Shown here: piece after piece, positions 51,491 to 60,493 of the stretch
Numbering within the stretch: position 1 is the stretch's first letter
How the letters are laid out: every line of letters starts with the position of its first letter
Assembly (NCBI RefSeq): GCF_009733595.1
Contig: NZ_WOFH01000003.1
Location: forward strand, 434,001-498,000
Direction: 5' to 3'
DNA length: 64,000 nt
From: Actinomadura litoris
GTDB lineage: Bacteria > Actinomycetota > Actinomycetes > Streptosporangiales > Streptosporangiaceae
Made by a program: the position numbers and the translations under genes
The notes under the pieces: generated by a model
What the model saw: the letters and a program-made list of their open reading frames with translations, nothing else
Told to the model about the DNA's origin: nothing
Databases searched by the model: none

Positions 51491-52350
51491 CTCGGCATCC
51501 CTTCGGTCGCGGTGGGAACCAGCGGTCGGAGCGCGCGTACATCCGGGTCGGCGAGAAATGGCGGGCGGGGGTTCGCCACCCCGCCGGAGGTGTTCGCGAC
51601 GCTGTTGTAGACGAGAATCAGCACGGTCCGCCTGAACGGCGACAGGTTGGGAGCCGACGCGTGCAGCAGGTTGGGGTGGAAGAGCAGCACCGAGCCCGCC
51701 GGCCCCTTGGGACTGACGAGCCCGTTGGTCCGCGCGAGATCATCGATCACGGACGTGTCGACGTTGAATTTCTCCTCGGCGGTGAGCGTGGAGACCCAGG
51801 CGGGCGCGTCCTCATAACCCGCCGGCATCCCGTCCGCGAGTTTCCCCGACAACACGCCGCGCCGATGCGAGCCGGGAATGAACGTGAGCGGCCCGTTGAA
51901 CTCGGTGACCTCGTCGAGGAAGATCGAGGCGTTGACCAGGTCAGGTTTGGGAATGCCGTCGTTCTGCAACCAGTAGACGAAGTCCTGGTGCCACTCCCAT
52001 TGGTCGCCCGAGAACGGCGCCTTGAAATTGATCTTCGATTGGTGGACGTACACCCCGCCGCCGACCAGCTGCTCGACCGCCCCGAGGAGCAGGGGGTGCC
52101 GGGTGATCGCGTGCACCTGCGGGTAGGTGCGGTGCAGCCCATAGACGGACCGTACGGTGGCGTTGTCCCGTTCGAGGACCCGGCTCGGGTCGTCGCTTCT
52201 CAGAATTTCCGGCATCAAGGCGATGGCGTCCTGGAGGACGCCGCTGGAAAGGAAGTCCGGCGGCAGTAGCAGGAAGCCGTCCCGTTGGTACCGCTCGAAC
52301 AGGAGCGAGGTGAGCGGGCGGATGTGCATCGTGCTCATCTTCTCTGGCAT
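51487..52350 (-). CDS. Phytanoyl-CoA dioxygenase family hydroxylase, EctD-like
   Basis: A 287-residue Fe(II)/2-oxoglutarate dioxygenase. Iron ligands His121 and Asp123 (WEWHQDF) and His230 (NLLHASAPN), with Arg240 for 2-oxoglutarate. The run from WHQDF through DGIPKPD to EFNGPLTFIPGSHRRG resembles ectoine hydroxylase EctD and related amino-acid hydroxylases. First gene of the leftward operon; ATG 52350 follows AGAGGCG. It likely hydroxylates a free amino acid or a small cyclic derivative. There are no ectABC genes in the window. Confidence 0.9.
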   Translation of the reverse strand: MPEKMSTMHIRPLTSLLFERYQRDGFLLLPPDFLSSGVLQDAIALMPEILRSDDPSRVLERDNATVRSVYGLHRTYPQVHAITRHPLLLGAVEQLVGGGVYVHQSKINFKAPFSGDQWEWHQDFVYWLQNDGIPKPDLVNASIFLDEVTEFNGPLTFIPGSHRRGVLSGKLADGMPAGYEDAPAWVSTLTAEEKFNVDTSVIDDLARTNGLVSPKGPAGSVLLFHPNLLHASAPNLSPFRRTVLILVYNSVANTSGGVANPRPPFLADPDVRALRPLVPTATEGMPR

Positions 52351-52789
52351 TCACGCCTCTGGTGGTGTCGGTTGAGTCGGCCCCGATGAGTGCCTTCGTT
52401 CGACACTGGCAATCCTGCCGTGTGCGCACAATGACCGCTTCTCTCGAATTGCGTATCGGGCCAGCGTGCACGGCCTGTGATTACTCCTGGTAGTGCGCCG
52501 TAAACCGCTTCACCCGTCCGATCGGCATGATGGGAGAAGCAGTGGAGGAAAACGCGGGACGATGATGGCGAAGTGCCTTGACCGCCATCGCCGCGGCCGC
52601 TCAGAACGGATGCTCCCGGCCGATGTAGGAGGTCGGGTCCAATTGGCACGGAAAACGGCTTGCATGACCTGTTGCAGGTGCGGGATTTCGGCCGCCCGCA
52701 ATATCCGCCATCGCGGCACTCAGGCTCGCGGATGACGGCCCGCCTTTCGCACCCCGGTCCCCGAGGACCACGAACTCACCGAGGATGCC
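52351..52789. other. Shared control region between the two metabolic clusters
   Basis: This 439 bp gap has no convincing gene and separates the leftward operon from the rightward oxidative genes. Two short perfect dyads stand out: TGTGCGCACA (52421-52430), about 70 bp from the PhyH start, and ACCTG-TTG-CAGGT (52667-52679), about 110 bp before the rightward start. The G+C content is lower than around it (AATGACC, TGATTACTCC), as expected of promoters. Confidence 0.45.
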
Positions 52790-53971
52790 ATGACTCTCAC
52801 CGACCTCCCCGACACCGAACTCAGCCACCGGGTGGCACAGGCGCTGCCGGCCCTGCGCGCCCACGCGGAATGGGCCGACGAGAATCGCCGGCTGCACGAG
52901 GACGCGCTCGACGCCCTCGCGGAGAGCGGGGCGCTGCGCATGCGGGTGCCCGCCCGGCACGGCGGGCTGGAGACCGACTACGCCGCCCTCCAGCAGGTCA
53001 TCGCCGAGATCGCGCACGCCGATGGATCCGCGGCGTGGAACACCGCCGTGTGGTCGATGTGCTCCTGGCTCGCGGGCCTGTTCCCCGACCCGGTCCAGGC
53101 CGAGGTGTTCGGCGAGGCGGGCGTGCGTGTCTGCGGCGTCCTCAGCCCCAGCGGCACGGGCCGTCCCGACGGGACCGACCTCGTGATCGACGGGCGGTGG
53201 AGCTTCGTCAGCGGGGCACCGCAGAGCGGGTGGCAGATCGTCCTCGCGATGGCCCCCGCCCCGGGCGGGGAGCAGATGTGGCCGGTGATGGCGCTCGTGC
53301 CCATGGCCGAGCTGGAGATCGTCGACGACTGGTACACGGCGGGGCTGCGCGGCACGGCGAGCGTGACCACGGTCGCCTCCGGGGTGCGGGTCCCGGCGGA
53401 ACGGGTGCTGCCGATGCCGGCCGTCCTCCAGGAGCGGTACGCGACGCGGCTCAACCTGGACTCGCCCGTGTGGCGGGCGCCGATGATGGCGACGGGCTCG
53501 GCGTGCTTCATCGGCGTCGCGACGGGGACGGCCCGCGCGGCCGTCGCGGGCTTCCTCCAGGAACTGCCCGGACGGAAGATCACCTACACCGCGTACGAGA
53601 GCCGCCGCGACGCCGCGCTCACGCACTTCCAGGTGGCGGAGGCCACCTACCTGGCCGACGAGGCCGACTTCCACGCCGGGCGCCTGGCCGACCGGCTCGA
53701 CCGGAAGGGCCGTGCGAACGAGCCCTGGGACGTCACCGAGCGCGTGTCGGCGCGGGCGGCGCTCGGCAGGGTGTTCCAGCTGGCCGAGCGGGCGGTCGAC
53801 ACGGTGGCGACCGCGAGCGGCGCGACCTCGCTCTACAGGACGGCGCCCGTCCAGCGGATGCGGCGCGACGTGCAGGCCCTCAACCAGCACGCGCTGATGC
53901 ACCCGCACACGAACGCCGAACTGTACGGCCGTGTGCTCTGCGGGCTCGAACCCAACACCGCGTATCTGTGA
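52790..53971 (+). CDS. Acyl-CoA-dehydrogenase-fold flavin monooxygenase (HsaA/class D type)
   Basis: A 393-residue protein with the acyl-CoA dehydrogenase fold but no catalytic glutamate motif. HADGSAAWNTAVWSMCSWLA, VSGAPQSGWQIVLAMAPAPG and the C-terminal ALNQHALMHPHTNAELYGRV match reduced-flavin-dependent two-component oxygenases such as HsaA and related hydroxylases. A flavin reductase would be needed; none is adjacent. First of four rightward genes. Ribosome binding site GAGG before ATG 52790. Confidence 0.87.
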   Translation: MTLTDLPDTELSHRVAQALPALRAHAEWADENRRLHEDALDALAESGALRMRVPARHGGLETDYAALQQVIAEIAHADGSAAWNTAVWSMCSWLAGLFPDPVQAEVFGEAGVRVCGVLSPSGTGRPDGTDLVIDGRWSFVSGAPQSGWQIVLAMAPAPGGEQMWPVMALVPMAELEIVDDWYTAGLRGTASVTTVASGVRVPAERVLPMPAVLQERYATRLNLDSPVWRAPMMATGSACFIGVATGTARAAVAGFLQELPGRKITYTAYESRRDAALTHFQVAEATYLADEADFHAGRLADRLDRKGRANEPWDVTERVSARAALGRVFQLAERAVDTVATASGATSLYRTAPVQRMRRDVQALNQHALMHPHTNAELYGRVLCGLEPNTAYL

Positions 53972-54035
53972 CCCGCGTACCTGTGACCCGCGTACCTGTG
54001 ACCCGCGTACCTGTGACCCGCGTACCTGTGACCCG
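53961..54035. repeat. Five 15-bp direct repeats (CGTACCTGTGACCCG)
   Basis: Units start at 53961, 53976, 53991, 54006 and 54021. The first has one change (CGTATCTGTGACCCG) and contains the stop codon of the preceding gene; the other four are identical. A degenerate sixth (CGCGCCCGCGGCCCG) follows. The array fills most of the gap to the epoxide hydrolase gene. Confidence 0.85.
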
Positions 54036-54088
54036 CGCGCCCGCGGCCCGCGCCGTGCTCGGCCTCAACCAGTGATCGGGGAGGAACA

Positions 54089-55276
54089 GTGCAGCAGATC
54101 TTCCGACGGTTCTCGGTGGCGTTCCCCCAAGCCGCCCTGGACGACCTGCGCCGCCGGATCACGGCGGCGCGCTGGCCCGACGAGATCCCCGGCGCCGGCT
54201 GGACCCGGGGCGTCCCGCCGGCGTACCTGCGAGAACTGGCCGCGTACTGGTCGGACGGTTTCGACTGGCGCCGGGTGGAGGCGCGCCTCAACGCCCATCC
54301 GCAACTGCTCACGGAGGTGGACGGCACCGCCCTCCACCTGCTGCACGTCCCGTCGCCCGACCCCGGGGCGGTGCCCCTGCTGATCACCCACGGCTGGCCG
54401 GGATCGGTGCTGGAGTTCCTCGACGTCATCGGGCCGCTCACCGACCCGGCCGCCCACGGTGCGACCGGGCCCGCCTTCCACCTCGTCCTGCCGACGCTGC
54501 CGGGCTTCGGCCTGTCGGGGCCGACCAGGCGACCCGGTTGGAACCTCACCCGGACCGCCGAGGCGTGGGCGCGGATCATGCGCGGCCTCGGATACCGGCG
54601 CTACCTCGTCCAGGGCGGGGATCTCGGGGCGTGGGTCGCCCTCACGCTGGCCGGGGCGGATCCCGCCGTGGCCGGGGCGCACGTGAACTTCCTGGTGACG
54701 CCTCCCTCCGAGGAGGACGACCTCTCCGCCCTGGACGGGCGGGACATCGCCCGGCTCGACCGGCTCGGGGCCTTCTTCACGAACGGCTCGGGCTACATGA
54801 AGGTCCAGTCGACCCGGCCGCAGACGATCGGCTACGCGCTCACCGACTCGCCCGTGGGGCTGCTCGCCTGGGCCGTCGAGAAGTACAAGGAGTGGTCGGG
54901 CTGCACCGACCGGCCCGAGGAGGTCATCGACCGCGACGACATCCTGGCCAATGTCACGCTGACGTGGCTGACCGCCACCGGCGGCTCGTCCGCGCACTTC
55001 TACTACGAGACGGCCGAGCAGATGCCGGGCGGTCCCGCCGCCCCGCCGCCGCCGGACGTGCCGCTCGCCGTCTCGGTGTACCCCGACGACCCGGCGCCCC
55101 CGGTGCGCGCGCTGGCCGAACGCAGGTATCCGCGGATCGTCCAGTGGCGCGAGCATCCGCGCGGCGGTCACTTCGCCTCCCTGGAGGAGCCCGGGGCCTT
55201 CGTCGCGGACCTGCGGGACTTCGCCGCCGCCCTCGCGGCGCGCCCCTCCGCCGCCCGCGCCGGAAGGCGGGCGTGA
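54089..55276 (+). CDS. Epoxide hydrolase (EphA/microsomal-like, with N-terminal EHN domain), copy 1
   Basis: A 395-residue alpha/beta-hydrolase. The EHN N-terminal domain (FSVAFPQAALDDLRRRITAA) is followed by the oxyanion motif HGWPGS, the nucleophile Asp178 in GGDLGAW, the tyrosine-containing SGYMKVQSTRPQT, and the catalytic His in RGGHFASLEEP. It should open an epoxide to a diol. GTG 54089 has GGGGAGGAAC upstream. A paralogue lies at 59178. Fits with the FAD monooxygenase directly downstream, which could form the epoxide. Confidence 0.92.
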   Translation: MQQIFRRFSVAFPQAALDDLRRRITAARWPDEIPGAGWTRGVPPAYLRELAAYWSDGFDWRRVEARLNAHPQLLTEVDGTALHLLHVPSPDPGAVPLLITHGWPGSVLEFLDVIGPLTDPAAHGATGPAFHLVLPTLPGFGLSGPTRRPGWNLTRTAEAWARIMRGLGYRRYLVQGGDLGAWVALTLAGADPAVAGAHVNFLVTPPSEEDDLSALDGRDIARLDRLGAFFTNGSGYMKVQSTRPQTIGYALTDSPVGLLAWAVEKYKEWSGCTDRPEEVIDRDDILANVTLTWLTATGGSSAHFYYETAEQMPGGPAAPPPPDVPLAVSVYPDDPAPPVRALAERRYPRIVQWREHPRGGHFASLEEPGAFVADLRDFAAALAARPSAARAGRRA

Positions 55277-55277
55277 G

Positions 55278-56642
55278 GTGGGCGCGCACACGAGAACCGG
55301 ACGAGCGCTGGTGCTCGGAGCGGGGATGGCGGGGCTGCTCGCCGGACGCGTCCTCGCGGACGAGTACGCCGAGGTCCTCGTCGTGGACCGCGACGTGCTG
55401 GCCGACTCCGCGGACCCCCGGCGGACCGTCCCGCAGGGGCGCCATGTGCACGGCCTGCTCGCCCGCGGACACGAGATCATCGAGGGCCTGTTCCCCGGGA
55501 TCACGGCCGAGATGGCGGCCGACGGCGTCCCGGTCGGCGACTTCGGGACGAGCCTGACCTGGTACTTCGACGGCCGGATGATGCACCGCACCCCGACCGG
55601 GCTCACCTGCGTCTCGGCGTCCCGGCCGATGCTGGAGCAGCGGGTCCGGCGGCGGGTGCGGGCGCTGGAGAACGTCTCGTTCCGTGAGGAGACCCAGGTC
55701 CTCGGCCTGCTCGCCGCCGACCGCCACCACGTCACGGGCGTCCGCGTCCGGGACGCCGAGGGGGAGAGGGAGGTCAGCGCCGATCTCGTCGTGGACGCGA
55801 TGGGCCGGGCCTCCCGCCTGCCGGCCTGGCTGCGCAGCCTCGGCCTGCCCGAGCCTCCGGAGGAGCGGGTCGGCATCGACCTCACCTACACCACCTGCGA
55901 CTTCCTGGGCCCGCTCGATCCCGACCCGATCGGCGACGGCGTGGCCGAGGTGTGCGTGGCGACACCGGCGAGCCCTCGCGGCGGCACGCTGGCCCGGCTC
56001 GCCGATCGCTACTCGCTGTCGCTCTACGGGCTCTTCGGCGACCGGCCTCCCACCGACCACGAGGGGTTCCTGCGGTTCGCCGCGCGGCTTCCGGTGCCGA
56101 CGATCCACGCGGCGGTGCGCGACGCCGTCCCGCTCGACCGGCCGGTGTCCTACCGCTTCCCCGCCAGCGTCCGCCGGCGCTATGAGAAGTCGGCCGAACC
56201 GCCCCGCGGTCTGCTGGCCGTGGGCGACGCCGCCTGCTCGTTCAATCCCGTCTACGCGCAGGGCATGACGGTCGCGGCGATCGGTGCGGAGGTCCTGGCC
56301 GGGCACCTGCGCGGCGGCGGGACGCCGGACCCGCGGCGGTTCTTCCGGAGCCTGGCCGCCGCGAACGACGCGCCGTGGGCGCTGGCCGCGGGCGGTGACC
56401 TCGGCTTCCCGCAGGCCACGGGACGGCGGGCCCTCGGCGTCCGGCTGGCCAACGCCTACGTCCCGAGGCTCCGGGCGGGCGCCGTCCACGACCCCTCCCT
56501 CACCGAGGCGTTCCTGCGCGTCGCCGGGCTGGTCGCACCGCCTCAGTCGATCATGCGTCCGGGCGTGCTGCGGAAGGTGCTGTTCGGAGGGCGGGGCGAC
56601 GAGCCGGATCCGCGGGCCCCCGCGAAGGTGAGGCCGTCATGA
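55278..56642 (+). CDS. FAD-dependent monooxygenase
   Basis: A 454-residue flavoprotein. N-terminal GxGxxG in LVLGAGMAGLLAGRVLADEY, VVDRD at the second strand, and GDAACSFNPVYAQGM near residue 316, the second FAD-binding motif of the aromatic hydroxylase/squalene epoxidase superfamily. Starts at GTG 55278, 1 bp after the epoxide hydrolase stop. Likely epoxidises or hydroxylates an alkene or aromatic; the partner hydrolase suggests epoxidation. The MDR gene overlaps its stop. Confidence 0.9.
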   Translation: MGAHTRTGRALVLGAGMAGLLAGRVLADEYAEVLVVDRDVLADSADPRRTVPQGRHVHGLLARGHEIIEGLFPGITAEMAADGVPVGDFGTSLTWYFDGRMMHRTPTGLTCVSASRPMLEQRVRRRVRALENVSFREETQVLGLLAADRHHVTGVRVRDAEGEREVSADLVVDAMGRASRLPAWLRSLGLPEPPEERVGIDLTYTTCDFLGPLDPDPIGDGVAEVCVATPASPRGGTLARLADRYSLSLYGLFGDRPPTDHEGFLRFAARLPVPTIHAAVRDAVPLDRPVSYRFPASVRRRYEKSAEPPRGLLAVGDAACSFNPVYAQGMTVAAIGAEVLAGHLRGGGTPDPRRFFRSLAAANDAPWALAAGGDLGFPQATGRRALGVRLANAYVPRLRAGAVHDPSLTEAFLRVAGLVAPPQSIMRPGVLRKVLFGGRGDEPDPRAPAKVRPS

Positions 56643-57613
56643 GACGCGGTCGCGAGATGCGCCTCGTGTCCCGTCCCGCCCAGCGGATACCCGATCCCGG
56701 GGACGTGCGGCTGGTGGAGGTGACCGTGCCCGACCCGGCACCGGGCCAGGTGCTGGTGCGCAACATGTTCATGTCGATCGACCCCGGCTCGCTGCTGCGG
56801 ATGGACGACCTCTCCCGGCTGGACATCCCCCACTTCGAGCTGGGCGCCCCCCTCTGGGCGGACGCGGTCGGCGAGGTCGTCGTCTCGGCGGACGCGGCGC
56901 TGCGCCCCGGCGACGTCGTGTGGCACCGGTTCGGCTGGCGCGACTACGCGCTCGCGGACGCGGCCGAGTTCCGCCGCGTCGACCCGGCGGCCTACCCGTC
57001 GCTGACCCACCACCTCTGCTTCGGCATCGTCGCCTACATCGGCATCGAACTCGCCCGGGTCGGCCCCGGCGACACGGTGTTCGTGTCGAGCGCCGCCGGC
57101 GGGGTGGGCAGCATCGCCGGGCAGATCGCCCGGCTGCGCGGGGCGTCGAGGGTGATCGGCGCGGTCGGCTCGCCCGAGAAGGCCGCCTACGTCACCGAGA
57201 CCCTCCGGTACGACGCGGCGTTCGACTACCACGCGGGCATCCGGCCGCACCTCGACGAGCTGGACGTCTGCTTCGACAGCGTGGGCGGCGCGCACCTCGA
57301 AGCGGCCATCGACGCGATGCGGCCCCGCGGGCGGATCGTCATGTGCGGTGCGACCCAGGAGGTCCGGTCCGGGCGGCCGCACGGCCCGCGCAACATGCTG
57401 GCGGTGATCGGCAAGCGGCTGAGCCTGCTGGGCTTCTACACCTTCGACCACCCGGAGCTGGTGCCCCGGTTCGAGGCCGAGTTCCCCCGCTGGGTGCGCG
57501 AGGGCGAGGTGGTGATCGCCCAGACGGTCGTGGACGGCCTGGAGAACGGGATCACCGCCGCCGCCGACCAGCTGCGGGGCGTCCACACGGGCAAGGTCGT
57601 GCTCAGGCTGTGA
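56639..57613 (+). CDS. MDR family NADP-dependent oxidoreductase (zinc-free)
   Basis: A 324-residue medium-chain reductase of the leukotriene B4 12-hydroxydehydrogenase/curcumin reductase type. VLVRNMFMSIDPGSLLRMDD, VFVSSAAGGVGSIAGQIARL (cofactor motif) and CFDSVGGAHLEAAIDAM are diagnostic; the zinc ligands of alcohol dehydrogenases are absent. It reduces alpha,beta-unsaturated ketones or similar. ATG 56639 overlaps the monooxygenase stop (ATGA). Last gene before a terminator hairpin. Confidence 0.92.
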   Translation: MRRGREMRLVSRPAQRIPDPGDVRLVEVTVPDPAPGQVLVRNMFMSIDPGSLLRMDDLSRLDIPHFELGAPLWADAVGEVVVSADAALRPGDVVWHRFGWRDYALADAAEFRRVDPAAYPSLTHHLCFGIVAYIGIELARVGPGDTVFVSSAAGGVGSIAGQIARLRGASRVIGAVGSPEKAAYVTETLRYDAAFDYHAGIRPHLDELDVCFDSVGGAHLEAAIDAMRPRGRIVMCGATQEVRSGRPHGPRNMLAVIGKRLSLLGFYTFDHPELVPRFEAEFPRWVREGEVVIAQTVVDGLENGITAAADQLRGVHTGKVVLRL

Positions 57614-57630
57614 GAGCGGCCGCCGCGAAG

Positions 57631-57666
57631 AGGATCCCGACCCCGGGACTTCGGGGTCGGGATCCT
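57631..57666. terminator. Perfect 15-bp hairpin between convergent genes
   Basis: AGGATCCCGACCCCG (57631-57645), loop GGACTT, complement at 57652-57666. Between the MDR and P450 3' ends, so it can end both transcripts. Confidence 0.75.
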
Positions 57667-57696
57667 TCCGTTCGGCGGCGGTGTCCGCCGGGGTGC

Positions 57697-58926
57697 TCAG
57701 CGGTGGTTGAGGCGGACCGGGAGTGCCGCGACGCCGTTCAGCAGGAAGGTGCCCTGCGGTTCGACGCCCTCCGGCGGCTCGGCGAGGGCGAGGTCGGGGA
57801 AGCGCTCGAACAGGCCGGGCAGCGCGACGCTCGCCTCGATCCGCGCCAGCGGGGCGCCCAGGCAGTGGTGGACGCCGTGGCCGAACGACAGGTGCTGCTT
57901 GTCGGCGCGGGTGATGTCGAAGCGGTCCGCGTCGGCGCCGTGCCGCTCGGGGTCCCGGCCGGACGCCGCGAAGCCGATGAGCACCGGGTCGCCGCGCGGG
58001 ATCGTGACCCCGGCGATCTCGACGTCCTCGGTGGTGAACCGGAACGGCAGCTGGGCGATCGGCGACTCGACCCGCAGCGCCTCCTCGACGACGTCCGCCC
58101 ACGGGACCCGGCCCGACCGGACCAGTTCACGCTGCTCCGGGTGGGCGAACAGCGCCAGCACGGTCTTGGAGATCAGGTTCGTCGTCGTCTCGGATCCGGC
58201 GCCCAGCATGAGGTGCAGGGTGCCGGCCAGCTCGGACTCGTTGAGCCGCGACCCGTCCTCGTCCTGCACGGCGATGAGCATGCTGAGCAGGTCGTCCGCG
58301 GGCTCGCGGCGCTTCATCCCGATCAGCTCGCGCATCGCCCCGTGCCACTGCTCGACGTTGGCGACCGCCTCCTCGTGGGTGAGCGTCGTCTCGGTGTTCA
58401 CCTCGCCGCCGCGCATGACGTCGCGGCGCATGTGCTCGGGGACGCCGAACAGGTCGCAGATGACGCGGGTGGGCAGCGGGTACGCGAAGCCCGCCTTCAG
58501 GTCCACCACCTCGTCGGGGTCCGCGGCGGCCAGGTCGTCCAGCAGCTCGGCGGTGATCTTCTCGACCTGCGGCCGCATGGCCTGCGAGCGCCGCGCCGTG
58601 AACGCGCTGGCCGTGAGCCGGCGCAGCCGGGTGTGGTCGGCGCCGTCGGAGGTCGTCATGTTGTCCATCAGCACCCAGCCGATCAGCGGGAACTCCTCGC
58701 TGATCTCGCCGTTGACGAACGCGGGCCAGTGCTTGTGCGCGTCCTTGGCGAACCGGGGGTCCACCAGGACCTGCTGGACGGCGTCGTAGCCGACCACCGA
58801 CCAGGCCCGCACGCCGCCGGGCAGTTCCACCTGGGCGACCGGCCCCTGCTCGCGGAGCCGGGCACCCTCGGCATGGACATCCCGACCGGTCGGGTCGAGG
58901 ACGATCGGATTCGTTCGCTGCGCCAT
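57697..58926 (-). CDS. Cytochrome P450 (CYP107-like)
   Basis: A 409-residue haem monooxygenase. I-helix [16 protein letters not shown] of the ExxR motif, and the haem loop [15 protein letters not shown] with the cysteine ligand. No membrane anchor, so it needs ferredoxin and reductase from elsewhere. ATG 58926 stands behind GGAGGAGAC. The only gene in this cluster on the minus strand, placed between the MDR gene and the second epoxide hydrolase. Probably a tailoring hydroxylase. Confidence 0.95.
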   Translation of the reverse strand: MAQRTNPIVLDPTGRDVHAEGARLREQGPVAQVELPGGVRAWSVVGYDAVQQVLVDPRFAKDAHKHWPAFVNGEISEEFPLIGWVLMDNMTTSDGADHTRLRRLTASAFTARRSQAMRPQVEKITAELLDDLAAADPDEVVDLKAGFAYPLPTRVICDLFGVPEHMRRDVMRGGEVNTETTLTHEEAVANVEQWHGAMRELIGMKRREPADDLLSMLIAVQDEDGSRLNESELAGTLHLMLGAGSETTTNLISKTVLALFAHPEQRELVRSGRVPWADVVEEALRVESPIAQLPFRFTTEDVEIAGVTIPRGDPVLIGFAASGRDPERHGADADRFDITRADKQHLSFGHGVHHCLGAPLARIEASVALPGLFERFPDLALAEPPEGVEPQGTFLLNGVAALPVRLNHR

Positions 58927-59177
58927 GTCTCCTCCTGCCGGTTCCACCCGGCCGCAGATTCAGCTGTCCATTGTCTTTCGCCTGCCGATGTAAAAGTAGC
59001 CACGCCGAAGTTCGAAATCTTCTCTGAATATGCGCGTTGCGGGCGCTATCAGCTCGAATCGAAATCGGCCTTGATTTTCTCGCATTTTGCGTAGATGATT
59101 CGCCGTCCCGCCGCCGGCCGGTGCCCGTGTTAGCTTCGGTGCTGGATCGGCTATCTCGTGGACCAGGGAGAAAGATT

Positions 59178-60344
59178 GTGAAGATCGAGCCTTTCGAAAT
59201 AGCCGTTCCCCGGTCGGACTTGGACGATCTGAGGGAACGGCTGGAACTCACCCGCTGGCCCGGCGAGGCGCCGGCCGGCGAATGGGAGAGCGGCGTTCCG
59301 GTCGGCTACCTGCGGGGGCTCGCGGACCATTGGCGCGACCGGTTCGACTGGCGGGCGGCCGAGCGGCGGCTCAACCGGTTCCCCCAGTTCATGACCGAGA
59401 TCGACGGCGCGGACGTGCACCTCGTGCACGTCCGCTCACCCGAGCCGGACGCGTTGCCGCTGCTCATGACCCACGGCTGGCCGAGCTCGGTGGTGGAGTA
59501 CCTCGACGTGATCGACCGGCTCACCGATCCCCGGGCGCACGGCGGCGACCCCGCCGACGCCTTCCACGTCGTGGCTCCCAGCCTGCCGGGTTTCGGATTC
59601 TCCGGACCCACCCGGCAGAAGGGCTGGGACGTCGAACGCATCGCGCGGGCCTGGTCCGAACTCATGCGGGGCCTCGGTTATCCCCGGTACGCCGCGCACG
59701 GCGGCGACCTCGGCGTCTGGATCTCCCTCACCCTCGCCGCCCTGGCCCCCCGCGAAGTCCTCGGCGCGCATGTCAATTTCCTGCTGACCCCTCCGCCGAA
59801 CGGGCCGGGAGGAACCGGGGACCTCACCGGCGAGGACGCCCGGCGCCTGGAACTGATGGCCGAGTACAACCGGCAGGCCGGATACATGAAGGTGCAGAGC
59901 ACCCGGCCCCAGACGCTCGCCTACGGGCTGACCGACTCCCCGGTGGGGCAGCTCGCGTGGATAGCCGAGAAATTCCACGAATGGACCGGCCCGGGGGAGA
60001 GGTCGGTGAGCTGGGACCGGCTGCTCACCAACGTCTCCGTCTACTGGCTGACCCGCACCGCCGGTTCGTCCGCGCAGCTCTATTTCGAACTGGCCGACCG
60101 GTTGCCCGACTCCGGCCGCCCCCCGGCGGACGAGCCTCCGCTGGCGGTTCCGCTCGGCGTGCTGGCATGCCCGTACGACGCGGCGCTCCCCGTCCGGAGC
60201 ATCGCCCGGACCCGCTTCCCGAACATCGTGCAGTGGAGTGAATGGGATCACGCGGGTCACTTCCCGGCATTGGAGGACCCGGAGCTGTTCGTCCGCGATG
60301 TACGGTCGTTCGCCCGTGCTCTGCCCCGTGACGGCGGACGGTGA
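59178..60344 (+). CDS. Epoxide hydrolase (EHN-domain type), copy 2
   Basis: A 388-residue paralogue of the gene at 54089. EHN domain FEIAVPRSDLDDLRERLELT, oxyanion HGWPSS, nucleophile Asp177 in GGDLGVW, AGYMKVQSTRPQT, and catalytic His in HAGHFPALEDP. GTG 59178 is chosen on its GGGAG site; upstream in-frame codons run through the AT-richer leader. The 250-bp gap to the divergent P450 holds both promoters and is unusually AT-rich. May act on a second epoxide of the same pathway. Confidence 0.91.
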   Translation: MKIEPFEIAVPRSDLDDLRERLELTRWPGEAPAGEWESGVPVGYLRGLADHWRDRFDWRAAERRLNRFPQFMTEIDGADVHLVHVRSPEPDALPLLMTHGWPSSVVEYLDVIDRLTDPRAHGGDPADAFHVVAPSLPGFGFSGPTRQKGWDVERIARAWSELMRGLGYPRYAAHGGDLGVWISLTLAALAPREVLGAHVNFLLTPPPNGPGGTGDLTGEDARRLELMAEYNRQAGYMKVQSTRPQTLAYGLTDSPVGQLAWIAEKFHEWTGPGERSVSWDRLLTNVSVYWLTRTAGSSAQLYFELADRLPDSGRPPADEPPLAVPLGVLACPYDAALPVRSIARTRFPNIVQWSEWDHAGHFPALEDPELFVRDVRSFARALPRDGGR

Positions 60345-60429
60345 CGCACGCTGAATGCGACACTGGGGTCTCGGGCGGGTGGTCCTCGGCCCAGTGCTTG
60401 AGGAACGGGGCGATATCTCTGCGTGAAGC

Positions 60430-60458
60430 TGTCCGGATCGGCGGTCCTCGTTCGTCAT
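60430..60458 (+). promoter_or_regulatory. Possible ECF-type promoter of the DGPF gene
   Basis: TGTCCG (60430-60435), 17 bp, CGTCAT (60453-60458), 35 bp before the DGPF start. It is similar to the TGTCGA-type -35 reported for ECF42 sigma factors, from memory. Weak evidence only. Confidence 0.25.
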
Positions 60459-60493
60459 CTAGGCGAAGAAGAATCAGGCACAGAGGAGTGATC

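Noticed and set aside
48443..51610. A 1055-codon plus-strand frame
   Set aside because: Antisense to the PNPOx, HDO and ATP-grasp genes, all of which have intact motifs on the minus strand.
51487..52350. True ectoine hydroxylase EctD
   Set aside because: Motifs are EctD-like, but ectA, ectB and ectC are absent and the operon context differs, so only the family-level call is kept.
53833..54579. Minus-strand frame with a repeated GHRYA peptide
   Set aside because: The peptide repeat only reflects the 15-bp DNA repeats; the rest is antisense to the epoxide hydrolase gene.
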